A stretch of 64,000 nucleotides of DNA from contig JAFLCP010000009.1 in NCBI GenBank assembly GCA_017303505.1, positions 1 to 64,000 on the forward strand, in the 5' to 3' direction. The translations under genes were made by a program, and so were the position numbers. Numbering within the stretch: position 1 is the first letter of the stretch; each line of letters begins with the position of its first letter. The notes under the pieces are model-generated. The model did not search any database, was not told the DNA's origin, and saw only the letters and a list, made by a program, of their open reading frames with translations. This document shows, piece after piece, positions 8,084-17,329 of this stretch. The DNA comes from Planctomycetota bacterium. GTDB taxonomy: Bacteria; Planctomycetota; Planctomycetia; Pirellulales; Pirellulaceae.

Positions 8084-9547
8084 ATGAGTTCCACTCAGGA
8101 ACAAATCCAAGACCGTGGTAACACGGAGAACGAAACTCAAGCAAAATCAAGTGCATTTCTTCAACCCGAAGAGCATGTACTTTCCACGTTGGAGCACGAC
8201 GGTTCACGGCGTTGGCTTTATCCTCGATTGGCACCAGGCAATCTTTGGAAAGCACGCCGAATCGTCGCGTGGGTATTGATTGCGATCTTTACCCTGATTC
8301 CACACTTGCGATTTGCGGATAAGCCACTTGTATTGCTCGACATTCCACACCGTCGCTTTACCATTCTTGGCTTCACGTTCTTACCAACCGACACTCTGCT
8401 GCTCGCGTTGGCGATGGTGAGCCTCTTCGTGACCATCTTTTTGATCACCGCCTTAGTGGGGCGAGTATGGTGTGGTTGGGCATGTCCGCAAACGGTCTAC
8501 ATGGAATTCTTGTTCCGTCCAATCGATCGTTTGTTTGAAGGCACAAAAGGCAAAGGGGGACGCCCCAAAGAGCCATTAAGTGGTCTTCGATACTGGGGCC
8601 GGTTCCTGGTCTATCTCGTCCTTTGCATGTTTCTCACCCATACCTTCCTGGCCTACTTTGTCGGCACGGAAGCTCTGGCTCAATGGATTCGACAATCTCC
8701 ATTCGAACATCCCATACCGTTCTTGGTCATGTCATTTACCACCGGTTTAATGATGTTCGACTTCCTTTTTTTCCGCGAGCAAATGTGTTTGATTGCGTGC
8801 CCTTATGGTCGGTTTCAATCCGTGATGTTAGACCGTAGATCACTGATTGTTGCTTATGACAAGAACCGAGGCGAACCGCGAGCCAAAGGCAAGAGAAACC
8901 TTCCTGTCGTCTCGAATGTGGGTGACTGCATCGATTGCGGAAAATGCGTTCAGGTTTGTCCAACTGGCATCGACATTCGCAACGGGCTGCAAATGGAATG
9001 CATCAATTGCACTCAATGTATCGACGTTTGCAATGATGTGATGGATAAGATTGGCTCACCGCGCGGACTTATTCGCTACAGCAGCCAAGAGCAATTGGAA
9101 AGCAAGACCAAGAAAATCTTGCGGCCTCGTTTGATCATTTATCCTGTCGTGTTGTTGATTACCTTCACCTTGTTCGGAATCGTTTTTGCATCGAAACATG
9201 CTTTTGATGCAACGCTATTGAGAAGTCTCGGCAGCCCGTTCATCATTGCCCAGGATGGTAAGATCGAAAACAACATGCGGCTCAAACTCGTAAACCGAAC
9301 TGAAAAAGAAACCGAATTCACACTAAAGCTGATCGGTGCGGAGGATGCCGTCATTTCATTGCAGGATGGCGAAAAACTTGTGCTTAAGCCTGAAGAGACC
9401 AAAACGTTTACCTTCCTCGTGAGGTTCTCACCAAGTGAAGCTCCCACTGGGAAGAAAGATATTCAATTAGAAGTGGACAGCTCTCAGAATGCGGTTCGCA
9501 AAATGAAACTCACACTTCTCGCTCCTCGAAGTTACTCTGGAAAATAA
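8084..9547 (+). CDS. ccoG: Cytochrome c oxidase accessory protein CcoG (FixG/RdxA family)
   Basis: Membrane-bound iron-sulfur protein required for cbb3 oxidase maturation, where CcoG is reported to act in copper handling. The ATG at 8084 is preferred over an upstream in-frame TTG at 8048. Several membrane helices are visible (RIVAWVLIAIFTLIP, LLLALAMVSLFVTIFLI, YLVLCMFLTHTFLAYF), with the GRVWCGWACPQTVYMEF and CLIACPYGRFQ motifs typical of the family. Two ferredoxin-like clusters follow (CIDCGKCVQVCPTG, CINCTQCIDVCNDV). The C-terminal ~120 residues form an Ig-like periplasmic domain (NRTEKETEFTLKLIGAED). It is the first gene after the ccoP terminator and opens the ccoGHIS assembly group. Confidence 0.93.
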   Translation: MSSTQEQIQDRGNTENETQAKSSAFLQPEEHVLSTLEHDGSRRWLYPRLAPGNLWKARRIVAWVLIAIFTLIPHLRFADKPLVLLDIPHRRFTILGFTFLPTDTLLLALAMVSLFVTIFLITALVGRVWCGWACPQTVYMEFLFRPIDRLFEGTKGKGGRPKEPLSGLRYWGRFLVYLVLCMFLTHTFLAYFVGTEALAQWIRQSPFEHPIPFLVMSFTTGLMMFDFLFFREQMCLIACPYGRFQSVMLDRRSLIVAYDKNRGEPRAKGKRNLPVVSNVGDCIDCGKCVQVCPTGIDIRNGLQMECINCTQCIDVCNDVMDKIGSPRGLIRYSSQEQLESKTKKILRPRLIIYPVVLLITFTLFGIVFASKHAFDATLLRSLGSPFIIAQDGKIENNMRLKLVNRTEKETEFTLKLIGAEDAVISLQDGEKLVLKPEETKTFTFLVRFSPSEAPTGKKDIQLEVDSSQNAVRKMKLTLLAPRSYSGK

Positions 9548-9569
9548 GCCAATCATTGGATACCCAATC

Positions 9570-10130
9570 ATGTCCGCTGCGATTCATATGAAAACGGAAG
9601 TTTCGCCCGAAGTTGCCGAACGACGTGCACGTCGCTTTTGGGTAACGTTCATCTGCTTGATCTTGGGCAGCAATGTTGGGATGGGTTTTTTCGCCGTTTA
9701 TTTGGCTTTGAGCGACCCAACACAATCTGTGATTCCCAACTACTATCAGAAAGGCTTGGATTGGGATAAGACCAAGGCTCTGTTTGCTGCGAGCGAGCAA
9801 CTCGGTTGGTCGATTCAAGTTTCGATAGCCCCCGATGCTGCGCAGGCAGTGCAGCGCAAAGTGCGATTTACGCTGCTGGACCGAGATGGAAAAACGGTTG
9901 AAAAGGCCACAGGCACGCTCTCTATTTTTCATCATGCACATTCCAAAAATGTGCAGGAGATTTCACTGACAGAAATTTATCCAGGTGTTTATGAGGGTGA
10001 GGCCTCCATGCCAGATGCAGGTAAGTGGGACATGACCCTCCACTTGCAGCGGGACCAAGATGAATTCCTCTGGCAACAAGCCCAAAACCTAAAATGGATG
10101 TCAGACGACCTGGAAGGAAACAAGTCATGA
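9570..10130 (+). CDS. ccoH: FixH/CcoH family protein
   Basis: A 186-residue protein with one N-terminal membrane helix (FWVTFICLILGSNVGMGFFAVYLAL) and the family motif SVIPNYYQKGLDWDK, followed by a small beta-rich extracytoplasmic domain (VRFTLLDRDGKTVEKATGTLSIFHHAHS, MTLHLQRDQDEFLW). FixH/CcoH proteins are needed for stable assembly of cbb3 oxidase, probably by contact with CcoI or the oxidase. It overlaps the next gene by four bases (ATGA). Confidence 0.85.
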   Translation: MSAAIHMKTEVSPEVAERRARRFWVTFICLILGSNVGMGFFAVYLALSDPTQSVIPNYYQKGLDWDKTKALFAASEQLGWSIQVSIAPDAAQAVQRKVRFTLLDRDGKTVEKATGTLSIFHHAHSKNVQEISLTEIYPGVYEGEASMPDAGKWDMTLHLQRDQDEFLWQQAQNLKWMSDDLEGNKS

Positions 10131-10906
10131 TTCCATTGCTCGGCGCGGTATTGATCGCCAGCTTTTTGGGAAGCCTACATTGCGTTGGTATGTGCGGCCC
10201 ATTAGCGCTCGTTGCCACCACTCAAGAAAATCGCAAGACACCTCTCTTCGGGCCATTAGCTGCATACCATCTCTCCAGAGTACTAGGCTATGCAAGTTTC
10301 GGAGTTGTCGCTGGTGCGTTCGGAGCGGCTGTGCAATCCACTGGGGACCTGCTGGGTTTACAACAAGCTGCAGCTAGAATCGCTGGTGGCACGATGGCTC
10401 TCTTGGGAATTCTGATGGTTTTGCGCCTAGCAGCGGGCAACAGCCCACACTTCATCTTGCCCTCTAAGCTTCAAACATTATTTGGAAAACTCCATCAAAT
10501 CGCTCGCCGACAATCACCGCTCATGAAAGCCACGACGGTCGGAGCTCTTACCGTATTTCTGCCTTGCGGATGGCTCTATGCCTTCTTGATCACAGCCGCT
10601 GCAACCGCCAGTCCCTGGCAAGGTGGAGCCGTGATGGTCATGTTCTGGATTGGCACGGTTCCCAGTCTGACCGTGATGTTATTCAGCGTGCATATGTTGA
10701 CGCAGAGACTTCGCCGAGTGTTGCCGTGGATTTCCGCGATCCTGTTGGTAGGAGTAGGGTTTTACACGATGTCTCATCGAGCGCATGCAAGCTATGACGG
10801 CCTCACGCAGGCTACCAAAGCTGCCCCACAACAGCAACTCGAATTACTTGAGAAGAACACCTCAATGAAGCCAGCATGCTGCCAAACCAAAGATGAAAAG
10901 AAGTAG
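10127..10906 (+). CDS. SafE/TauE-like membrane protein of the cco assembly cluster
   Basis: About 259 residues and six or so hydrophobic segments (IPLLGAVLIASFLGSLHC, VGALTVFLPCGWLYAFLI, AVMVMFWIGTVPSLTVMLF, ILLVGVGFYTM). The conserved HCVGMCGPLALVA at the N-terminus and the PCGWLY segment are hallmarks of the cytochrome-biogenesis/SafE-related family found beside ccoI and ccoS. The C-terminus ends in CCQTKDEKK, a Cys pair that could bind copper. The start is the ATG overlapping the ccoH stop. A copper or thiol-redox role in oxidase assembly is likely from context; the transported substrate is unknown. Confidence 0.75.
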   Translation: MIPLLGAVLIASFLGSLHCVGMCGPLALVATTQENRKTPLFGPLAAYHLSRVLGYASFGVVAGAFGAAVQSTGDLLGLQQAAARIAGGTMALLGILMVLRLAAGNSPHFILPSKLQTLFGKLHQIARRQSPLMKATTVGALTVFLPCGWLYAFLITAAATASPWQGGAVMVMFWIGTVPSLTVMLFSVHMLTQRLRRVLPWISAILLVGVGFYTMSHRAHASYDGLTQATKAAPQQQLELLEKNTSMKPACCQTKDEKK

Positions 10907-10956
10907 TTTGTTGTTGCTTACCTGAAGTTGGGCCTCAGAGAATCGTATCGATAAAC

Positions 10957-13482
10957 ATGGAAACGAATCAGACGATCGTTGCAACTAAGGAAACGCCAGA
11001 CAACTCGCATCGTTGTCGTTGCGCCCATTGCAACGCCGAGGTATCGACACCAGCCGAAATCGTCTTTGATCACAAACCGTTTTGTTGTCATGGATGTTGT
11101 GCAGCTTATCAATGGCTTACCGCAGAAGGCCTAGAACAATACTACGAATTGCGGGAACGCTTCAATGCGGCCGATGGTAATCGCGGCGCTGAAGTCACGC
11201 TCGATGAAATGAGTGAATTTGATTCCGCGTGGTATGCCCAGCAACATATTCGGCCCGTTGCCTCCAATGGACTAAAAACGAAAATCTATCTTGAAGGGAT
11301 TCATTGTGCAGCCTGCGTCTGGCTGATCGAAAAAATGCCCAAATTGGTTCCCGGCGTATTGTCAGCGCAGGTCAGCCTTGCTCGATCCACCGTCGAGTTG
11401 ATCTGGGATCCCACCAAGGTTTCCTTGAGCCGCATAGCCGTCGAGATCGCTCGGCTTGGCTATCGTCCGCACCCTATCCGTGGCGAAGCAAAGTTTGAAC
11501 AACGAGCCAAAGATCTTCGGCGGCAACTTGCCCAAGTCGGGATCGCCTTTGCGTGCTCAGGCAATTCGATGTTGCTTGCAGCTGCTCTTTACTTGGGCGA
11601 ACTGTATGGCATGTCGGGCGAACATATTCAATTGTTGCGTGGCGCGAGCACCGTGATTGGCTTGGTCGCTCTCCTGGGGCCTGGCTGGACATTCTTCAAA
11701 GGTGCGGCCTCAGCTCTTCGCACAAGAACGCCGCACATTGATATACCTGTCGCAGTTGCATTGGCTGTCGGAGCACTCAGTGGCATTTGGAATACCCTCA
11801 AAGGCACCGGCGAGTTGTATTATGACTCATTGTCGATGTTGGTTTTTCTGTTGCTTGCTGGTCGATATGTTCAAGCTCGACAACAACAATTAGCTTATGA
11901 TTCGTTAGACATATTGCTCCAGTTGACGCCACGCAAAGCGCGACGCATCCGCGACGGGAAAGCCGAACTCATTTCCAGCGAATCACTTTCGGTAGGTGAC
12001 ACGATCGAAGTATTGGAAGGGGAGAGTTTCGCGGCTGATGGCTCGATTATTCAGGGCCGAACCGAAGTTGATCAAGCTTTATTGACAGGCGAAACACTCC
12101 CTGTTGTTGTAGCCGCGGGCGATCCAGTGTTTGCGGGGACCGTTAACCGAGGCTCGGCGATACGAATTAAAGTTGAACAAGTCGGCGAGGATAGTCGAGT
12201 TGGCAAGCTGGCGACGACCATTGAGAAGGCCGCAGTGATGCGCACGCCACTTGTGCAGTTGGCGGATCGACTCGCTGGCCGTTTTGTGATTTTGGTCTTG
12301 TTCGTAGCGGTTGCTACCGCCATCTATTGCTATTTCTATCGGCCTGAAGCGCTTGTCGATCGAGTCGTCTCATTGCTAATCGTTGCCTGTCCATGTGCCC
12401 TAGGTTTGGCTACCCCCATGGCCATTTCCCTTGCTCTTGGTGAAGCAGCACGGCGAGGCATTCTGATTCGAGGTGGTGATGCCTTGCAACGACTTGCGGA
12501 TCGAGGCGTTGTGTTGCTCGATAAAACGGGAACGGTAACGACTGGCGATGTGGAAGTACGCTTTGATCATATAGCGAAAGAGTTCTGGCCTGCCATTGTC
12601 GCACTGGAACGCAAGAGCAGTCACCCAATTGCATTAGCATTGGTGCGTTACGGAAACGAAACCGCATCACACGCTTGTCGCACAACCATCGAACCTGAAC
12701 AGGTTGAATATCGCAGTGGCGGAGGAATTCGCGGATCGCTTGCTGGAAAACAATGGCTCATCGGCAATCGAGCTTTTGTTGAATCGGAAGGCATTGTGTT
12801 GAATGAATCCAACCTTCAACATCAGGCGGACTATCTAGCTGCAGGTTGTAGCCCAGTATTCGTAGCTTGCGAACATAAACTGATCGGAACACTGGGAATC
12901 GGAGACCACTTGCGCAGCGATATTATCAGTGTCGTCGATGCGTTAAAAAAGGCAGGTTGGCAAGTAGGACTTCTATCAGGCGATCATCCTCAAGTTGTCG
13001 CTGCTGTGGGACAACAATTGGGCCTTGATTCCAATTTGGTCTGGGGTGGTAAATCACCCGAAGACAAACAGCAGGTAGTCCACCAACTTCAACAGCAAAA
13101 GCTCTCAGTCGTGATGGTCGGGGACGGTGTCAATGATGCCGTAGCCTTAGCTCAAGCCGATGTGGGCGTTGCTGTAAAAGGTGGCGCCGAAATCAGCCTT
13201 CAAGCCGCATCGGTCTACCTCAAAAATGCGGACCTCACCGCGTTACTGGATTTGTCTCAAGCAGGCCGAAATACAATTCGTGCCATTCGTCGAAACTTTT
13301 TTGCGTCGATCAGTTACAATATCTTCGCTGTAGGATTGGCCGTTGTGGGCCTGATCCATCCATTGATTGCGGCGGGACTTATGCCGGTGAGCTCGATCAC
13401 CGTAGTCGGCGTGACTCTGGCCAGTCAAGTTTTCCCTAAAAGAGCCGATGCGGCCAAGCCCATAGGACCCAAAAAATCATGA
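10957..13482 (+). CDS. ccoI: Copper-exporting P-type ATPase CcoI (FixI)
   Basis: P1B ATPase that moves Cu+ across the membrane for insertion into cbb3 oxidase. The N-terminus carries a Cys-rich metal-binding segment (CRCAHC and [10 protein letters not shown]) typical of FixI, then an HMA domain with [11 protein letters not shown]. Membrane helices, the actuator TGE motif (ALLTGETLP), the metal-translocating CPC at residues 478-480 ([12 protein letters not shown]), the phosphorylated Asp522 in DKTGT, the SSHP nucleotide motif and [16 protein letters not shown] follow in the right order. At 841 residues it has normal length. It overlaps ccoS by four bases. Confidence 0.95.
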   Translation: METNQTIVATKETPDNSHRCRCAHCNAEVSTPAEIVFDHKPFCCHGCCAAYQWLTAEGLEQYYELRERFNAADGNRGAEVTLDEMSEFDSAWYAQQHIRPVASNGLKTKIYLEGIHCAACVWLIEKMPKLVPGVLSAQVSLARSTVELIWDPTKVSLSRIAVEIARLGYRPHPIRGEAKFEQRAKDLRRQLAQVGIAFACSGNSMLLAAALYLGELYGMSGEHIQLLRGASTVIGLVALLGPGWTFFKGAASALRTRTPHIDIPVAVALAVGALSGIWNTLKGTGELYYDSLSMLVFLLLAGRYVQARQQQLAYDSLDILLQLTPRKARRIRDGKAELISSESLSVGDTIEVLEGESFAADGSIIQGRTEVDQALLTGETLPVVVAAGDPVFAGTVNRGSAIRIKVEQVGEDSRVGKLATTIEKAAVMRTPLVQLADRLAGRFVILVLFVAVATAIYCYFYRPEALVDRVVSLLIVACPCALGLATPMAISLALGEAARRGILIRGGDALQRLADRGVVLLDKTGTVTTGDVEVRFDHIAKEFWPAIVALERKSSHPIALALVRYGNETASHACRTTIEPEQVEYRSGGGIRGSLAGKQWLIGNRAFVESEGIVLNESNLQHQADYLAAGCSPVFVACEHKLIGTLGIGDHLRSDIISVVDALKKAGWQVGLLSGDHPQVVAAVGQQLGLDSNLVWGGKSPEDKQQVVHQLQQQKLSVVMVGDGVNDAVALAQADVGVAVKGGAEISLQAASVYLKNADLTALLDLSQAGRNTIRAIRRNFFASISYNIFAVGLAVVGLIHPLIAAGLMPVSSITVVGVTLASQVFPKRADAAKPIGPKKS

Positions 13483-13664
13483 GCGTTATCTATGTGGCTT
13501 TGCCGGTTGCATTGATTGTAGCGGGTTGTGCGGTTGTCGCCTTTACAATGTCTGCCCTTCGCGGGCAATTCGATGACCTGACAACCCCTCCATGGCGCAT
13601 ACTGCTAGATGACGAGCCGCTACCGGAACCGGGTGACAAAAGCCAAAACACCCCTGTCCCATAG
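13479..13664 (+). CDS. ccoS: cbb3 oxidase assembly protein CcoS
   Basis: A 61-residue protein starting inside the ccoI stop (ATGA overlap). One membrane helix ([22 protein letters not shown]) is followed by the conserved [21 protein letters not shown], the usual CcoS signature. CcoS is needed for cofactor insertion into the oxidase. It is the last gene of the cco assembly group. Confidence 0.92.
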   Translation: MSVIYVALPVALIVAGCAVVAFTMSALRGQFDDLTTPPWRILLDDEPLPEPGDKSQNTPVP

Positions 13665-13700
13665 CGATAGCGATGTTTTACTCTTATTGTCACTCACTCT

Positions 13701-14897
13701 TTGAGATCGGGTCGTGTGAGCCTGGGCAGACCGCTTCGAGTATTGTGTTGCAGCACTTCGATGGAAGGTGGCGGCAGCGAGCGACAAATGGCGCTCCTGG
13801 TCCGCAACCTTGATCGTTCCCGCTTTGCCCCAGAGCTTTACCTTCAGCACCGAAGCGGCCCCCATCTCGCCTCTATACCACACGATATACCAATCCATAG
13901 TTTCGATGCAGAGGCATCCAAGAACTGGATCCATTGGCCTGGCAGAATTCGTCAGCAACAAATTCGCCATCTGCGCAAAGTCATTGCCCATAACCAATAT
14001 GATTTGGTTTTCGATCGTGCCTTGCACATGACACAATTGACGGGACCAGCCACCACAGGCTTGAACGTCGCCCGAATTTCCACTGTAGTTGCTTCCCCCA
14101 GCGACGATTTTGAATTTTACGAAAAGCGATTTCGTTGGCTCAAACGAAAGCTGCTCGCGCGAGCTTACCAACAAGCGGATCGAGTTCTTGCGGTCAGCCA
14201 GTCCATCGCTCGGGAAATGCAGAGCTATTTCCACGTTCCCGAACAACGCATTCAGGTTCTGTATAGCGCGATCGATCAGGAACAAATCTCAGCTGCAGTG
14301 AACGAACCGATCGCCGACTACGCGGATGTCGAAAATGTCGAGCTAAGGGTTTTGTGTATCGGACGAATCACGGACGTCAAACGCCAGCAGGATGTGTATG
14401 ATGCGGCCAAATTTCTGATTCACGAGAAGCAACGCCGAATCCAGGTCGACTTCGTCGGCGACGGTCCACTCAAATCAAACCTTGAACAACAAACCAATCG
14501 AGACGGCTTGCAACAGTTCATTCGATTCCATGGATTTAGATCGAATCCATTTCCCTTTTATCGCCATACGGACTTGCTGTGCCTTGCTTCGTTGTGTGAA
14601 GGATTACCTAACGTCATCATGGAAGCCATGTACTTAGGGGTACCCGTGTTAGCGTCGGATTGTTCCTCCGGCCCAAGAGAACTACTGGGAGACCAAAGCT
14701 ATGGGACACTTGTTCCCACAAAAAATCCGCCAGCGATCGCGGCAGCCATCTTGGATCGAATAGAACATCCCAAGCCATGGCTCGATAGAGCTCAACAAGC
14801 ACAAGAGGTCGCCACTCAACGACATCAATTATCTAACTGGCTGATGAAGATCGAGAGTCTTTTTGACGAAGTCGTTCAACGAAGGAATAATCGATGA
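13701..14897 (+). CDS. GT4-type glycosyltransferase
   Basis: About 398 residues with a GT-B fold: an N-terminal domain beginning RVLCCSTSMEGGGSERQMALL (glycine-rich acceptor-side loop), and a C-terminal domain with VLCIGRITDVKRQQDV, VDFVGDGPLK and the donor-binding E-x7-E region EGLPNVIMEAMYLGVPVLAS. It likely transfers a sugar from a nucleotide-sugar donor to an envelope or exopolysaccharide acceptor. The start is uncertain: TTG at 13701 or GTG at 13716, neither with a clear ribosome site. It overlaps the next gene (a MurJ-like flippase) by four bases, so both probably serve the same surface-polysaccharide or cell-wall pathway. Confidence 0.85.
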   Translation: MRSGRVSLGRPLRVLCCSTSMEGGGSERQMALLVRNLDRSRFAPELYLQHRSGPHLASIPHDIPIHSFDAEASKNWIHWPGRIRQQQIRHLRKVIAHNQYDLVFDRALHMTQLTGPATTGLNVARISTVVASPSDDFEFYEKRFRWLKRKLLARAYQQADRVLAVSQSIAREMQSYFHVPEQRIQVLYSAIDQEQISAAVNEPIADYADVENVELRVLCIGRITDVKRQQDVYDAAKFLIHEKQRRIQVDFVGDGPLKSNLEQQTNRDGLQQFIRFHGFRSNPFPFYRHTDLLCLASLCEGLPNVIMEAMYLGVPVLASDCSSGPRELLGDQSYGTLVPTKNPPAIAAAILDRIEHPKPWLDRAQQAQEVATQRHQLSNWLMKIESLFDEVVQRRNNR

Positions 14898-16423
14898 ACG
14901 CTTCTCGAACGGCAGCAACTTGTACCTCTCTGGCAGCTATCACCTTTTGCGCCGTGCTTCAAGTCTTGGCGCAAGTCGTTTTTCAAGTGGTGATTGCCAA
15001 GCAATTTGGAGCATCTAAGGAAGTTGACAGTTTTAACGCAGCGTTAGCTGTACCCACCGTATTGAGCGCCATCCTAACAAGCTTTATTGGCTATATCATG
15101 GTGCCGCTGTTAGTTCCGTTGATACAGGATGTGAATGAGACTACGCGCGAGAAAAATGAACAAGAGTTTCGACAAGTCGCGCTGTCGGTAGGCATCTGGG
15201 CCATTGGAACCTGCCTAATCGCCACGCTATCGGTAGCGTTTTGTGCGTCCCCACTCACCACCCTGCTCTACCCACGTTTCGGCTCTGAAGAACATTCGCT
15301 CGTCAGCAATATGCTGCGAATTTTATCTCCTCTCATTGTGCTCAGTGCTGTGCAAGGTTGGCTCCAAGGCATCTATCATAGCCGTCAAAATTTCATCGTC
15401 CCTGCCCTGGCTAGCGCTGTAGGACCATCTGCCATCACCTTATTGCTTTTCATCCCCGTTCGATTCGAGCAGCCCATTTATTGGATTGCCTGGTGTCTTT
15501 TCTTGGGGACCTTGGCCACTTTAAGTTGTTTGGTACCTGCTATCCGGTTTGCAATTCCGCAGCGGTTATCGTTTCCTCCGAGTACGATGTTGGCATTACG
15601 TCGCAGTATCCCACTGATCGCGTTCAACTCATACACGAAACTTGACCCCGTTATTGATCGTGTCTTGTTAGCAGGTTTGACGGTAGGTGCCATCTCACAT
15701 CTCAACTACGCACAACGCTTCATAACGGCTTTAGTTCTTGTCGCGTCGAGCGGAGTATCCACTATGGCGTTTTCCGATTTAGCAGGTGCCTATAGCGGAG
15801 ACCTTTCGCAATTTCGCGTTCGCTTTTACGAGAATTTGCGCCGCATGTTGCTGGTGGTCATCCCCGTCGTTGTCGGCTTATCACTATTCGCGCAAGCTTC
15901 AATCAGGACGCTTTTGGAACGAGGGGAGTTTACATCACAGGACACAACCCAGGTTTCTATCTTGTTAATCGCATTAATAGGGTTCTTTGTAGCGTCAGCG
16001 GTGGGTGATCTTATTGCAAAGTGTTTTTATGCACTGGGTGATACGAAAACACCTTCTATCATCGGGGCCTTAGCGTTTACCTTGGGCATGGGCTTCAAGA
16101 TTGCGGGAGTTCAATATTGGGGAGTTCTTGGCTTAGCGATCGCCACATCAGGCTACACTTTGCTCAGCGTGTTGATCATGCTCCCGATCCTTTATCAGCG
16201 TTTACAACTACGAAAGATGGGGCATGAGCTGGGACCTACTATCGTCCGATCCATCCTGGGATCAACGTCGGGAAGTTTAGTTGCAGCTGGAGCGTTATGG
16301 CTACCCATAACAGCCGCGTGGTGGATCGCTGTGATGCTTGGCGTATTCACGTATACAGCAAGCATGCTGGCATTAAGGGACCCGACTTGGCGGAGTATGA
16401 TTCTTCGAAAAAACCAATATTGA
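14894..16423 (+). CDS. MurJ/MviN-family lipid flippase
   Basis: A 509-residue integral membrane protein with around 13-14 hydrophobic helices, of the MOP superfamily. The N-terminal QVLAQVVFQVVIAKQFGAS-KEVDSFNAALAVPTVLS region matches MviN/MurJ proteins, as does the central YTKLDPVIDRVLLAGL segment with charged residues inside helices. It should flip an undecaprenyl-linked precursor. Coupling by a four-base overlap to a glycosyltransferase suggests a polysaccharide substrate, although lipid II cannot be excluded; I therefore give no gene symbol. Confidence 0.8.
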   Translation: MNASRTAATCTSLAAITFCAVLQVLAQVVFQVVIAKQFGASKEVDSFNAALAVPTVLSAILTSFIGYIMVPLLVPLIQDVNETTREKNEQEFRQVALSVGIWAIGTCLIATLSVAFCASPLTTLLYPRFGSEEHSLVSNMLRILSPLIVLSAVQGWLQGIYHSRQNFIVPALASAVGPSAITLLLFIPVRFEQPIYWIAWCLFLGTLATLSCLVPAIRFAIPQRLSFPPSTMLALRRSIPLIAFNSYTKLDPVIDRVLLAGLTVGAISHLNYAQRFITALVLVASSGVSTMAFSDLAGAYSGDLSQFRVRFYENLRRMLLVVIPVVVGLSLFAQASIRTLLERGEFTSQDTTQVSILLIALIGFFVASAVGDLIAKCFYALGDTKTPSIIGALAFTLGMGFKIAGVQYWGVLGLAIATSGYTLLSVLIMLPILYQRLQLRKMGHELGPTIVRSILGSTSGSLVAAGALWLPITAAWWIAVMLGVFTYTASMLALRDPTWRSMILRKNQY

Positions 16424-16488
16424 CCGAAAATGGACCGGATTCTACACGCCATCGCGTTCCGCCACGGGAGATGGGGAAAACGCCCCGA

Positions 16489-16512
16489 TTTTCCGCGAAA
16501 TTCGGTGGAAAA
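16489..16512. promoter_or_regulatory. Inverted repeat next to the -24 element
   Basis: TTTTCCGC and GTGGAAAA can pair (one G-T wobble) around GAAATTCG. It ends eight bases before the sigma-54-like promoter at 16520. It may be an operator, or a terminator-like hairpin after the flippase gene, although no T-run follows on the plus strand. Confidence 0.25.
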
Positions 16513-16519
16513 CCGGCGA

Positions 16520-16536
16520 TTGGAACGATTTTCGCT
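16520..16536 (+). promoter_or_regulatory. Sigma-54-like promoter before the glutamate-synthase-like pair
   Basis: TTGGAACGATTTTCGCT matches YTGGCACGRNNNTTGCW at 12 of 14 specified positions (A for C in the -24 box, C for T in the -12 box). GG and GC keep the required ten-base spacing. Transcription would begin near 16547, about 74 bases before the TTG start at 16621. The rest of the 16424-16620 gap holds nothing else I can support. Confidence 0.4.
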
Positions 16537-16620
16537 CCCCGATTGAAGTTCGATTACAATAATACGCCAAGCCACTCGAACTAAATTGCTCTTCTCATTT
16601 GCCATTCAAAGGGCTGTGAA

Positions 16621-17298
16621 TTGACTGCTGAAGTATCTGAGATTTCATTCGATGTATCTGGATTAAACGCCAGAGCGGTAAACGATCAAATCCGAAGTTT
16701 GGTCTCAACCCGCTCCGAAGTGAAGCGAATACGACTATCCAGTCCGGAAAAAAAGCACAATCTGCTCAATGCCGTACCTGCATGCTCTTTCGTCATCGAT
16801 GGTGATGTGGGCGACTATTGCGCAGCGGCATTACGCGATGCCGATGTCGAGATCCTTGGAACAGCAGAAACCGGATTAGGGCATTCCCTTCAGTCGGGAG
16901 TCATTACGATTCGCAAAGATGCGGGAGTGGCGGTCGGAGCCATGGCTTCAGGCGGTTTGATTGTCATACATGGCAGCGCGGGCGCGCGGTGCGGTGCTGG
17001 TCTGCAAGGAGCAGATATCTTGGTCGAAGGCTCCGTCGGTTCACATGCCGGAGCCTTCATGCGGGATGGGACCATGGTCATACTCGGGGATATAGGGCCA
17101 AATGCCGGATACGGCGCATCGGGTGGTACTTGGTACGTCGTGGGCGAAGTCCATCAGAGTGCTCCTCAATTGACCGAAGCGAGGATGAAAGAATCCGATA
17201 AGCTGAGACTGGGGCTTTTGTTGTTAAACAGTGGCGTAGATGCCAATGCCAAAGACTTTCGTAAATATGTGATAGAAGCAAGTACGGCCAACAGCTAG
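16621..17298 (+). CDS. GXGXG-domain protein (glutamate synthase domain 3 / GlxC-like)
   Basis: A 225-residue protein made mostly of a right-handed beta-helix with repeated Gly motifs: GDVGDYCAAALRDADVEILG, GVAVGAMASGGLIVIHGSAG, GAGLQGADILVEGSVGSHAG, GTMVILGDIGPNAGYGASGG. This is the fold of the C-terminal GXGXG domain of glutamate synthase (GltB), of the stand-alone GlxC/MgsB subunits, and of formylmethanofuran dehydrogenase subunit C. The TTG start is supported by AAGGG seven bases ahead. In GltB this domain is structural. The next gene, 31 bases downstream, resembles the FMN domain of the same enzyme, which favours GlxC/MgsB over FwdC. No amidotransferase subunit is nearby. Confidence 0.75.
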   Translation: MTAEVSEISFDVSGLNARAVNDQIRSLVSTRSEVKRIRLSSPEKKHNLLNAVPACSFVIDGDVGDYCAAALRDADVEILGTAETGLGHSLQSGVITIRKDAGVAVGAMASGGLIVIHGSAGARCGAGLQGADILVEGSVGSHAGAFMRDGTMVILGDIGPNAGYGASGGTWYVVGEVHQSAPQLTEARMKESDKLRLGLLLLNSGVDANAKDFRKYVIEASTANS

Positions 17299-17329
17299 AA
17301 CTTTCACGACGCTACCTCTTCCAAGCAAG

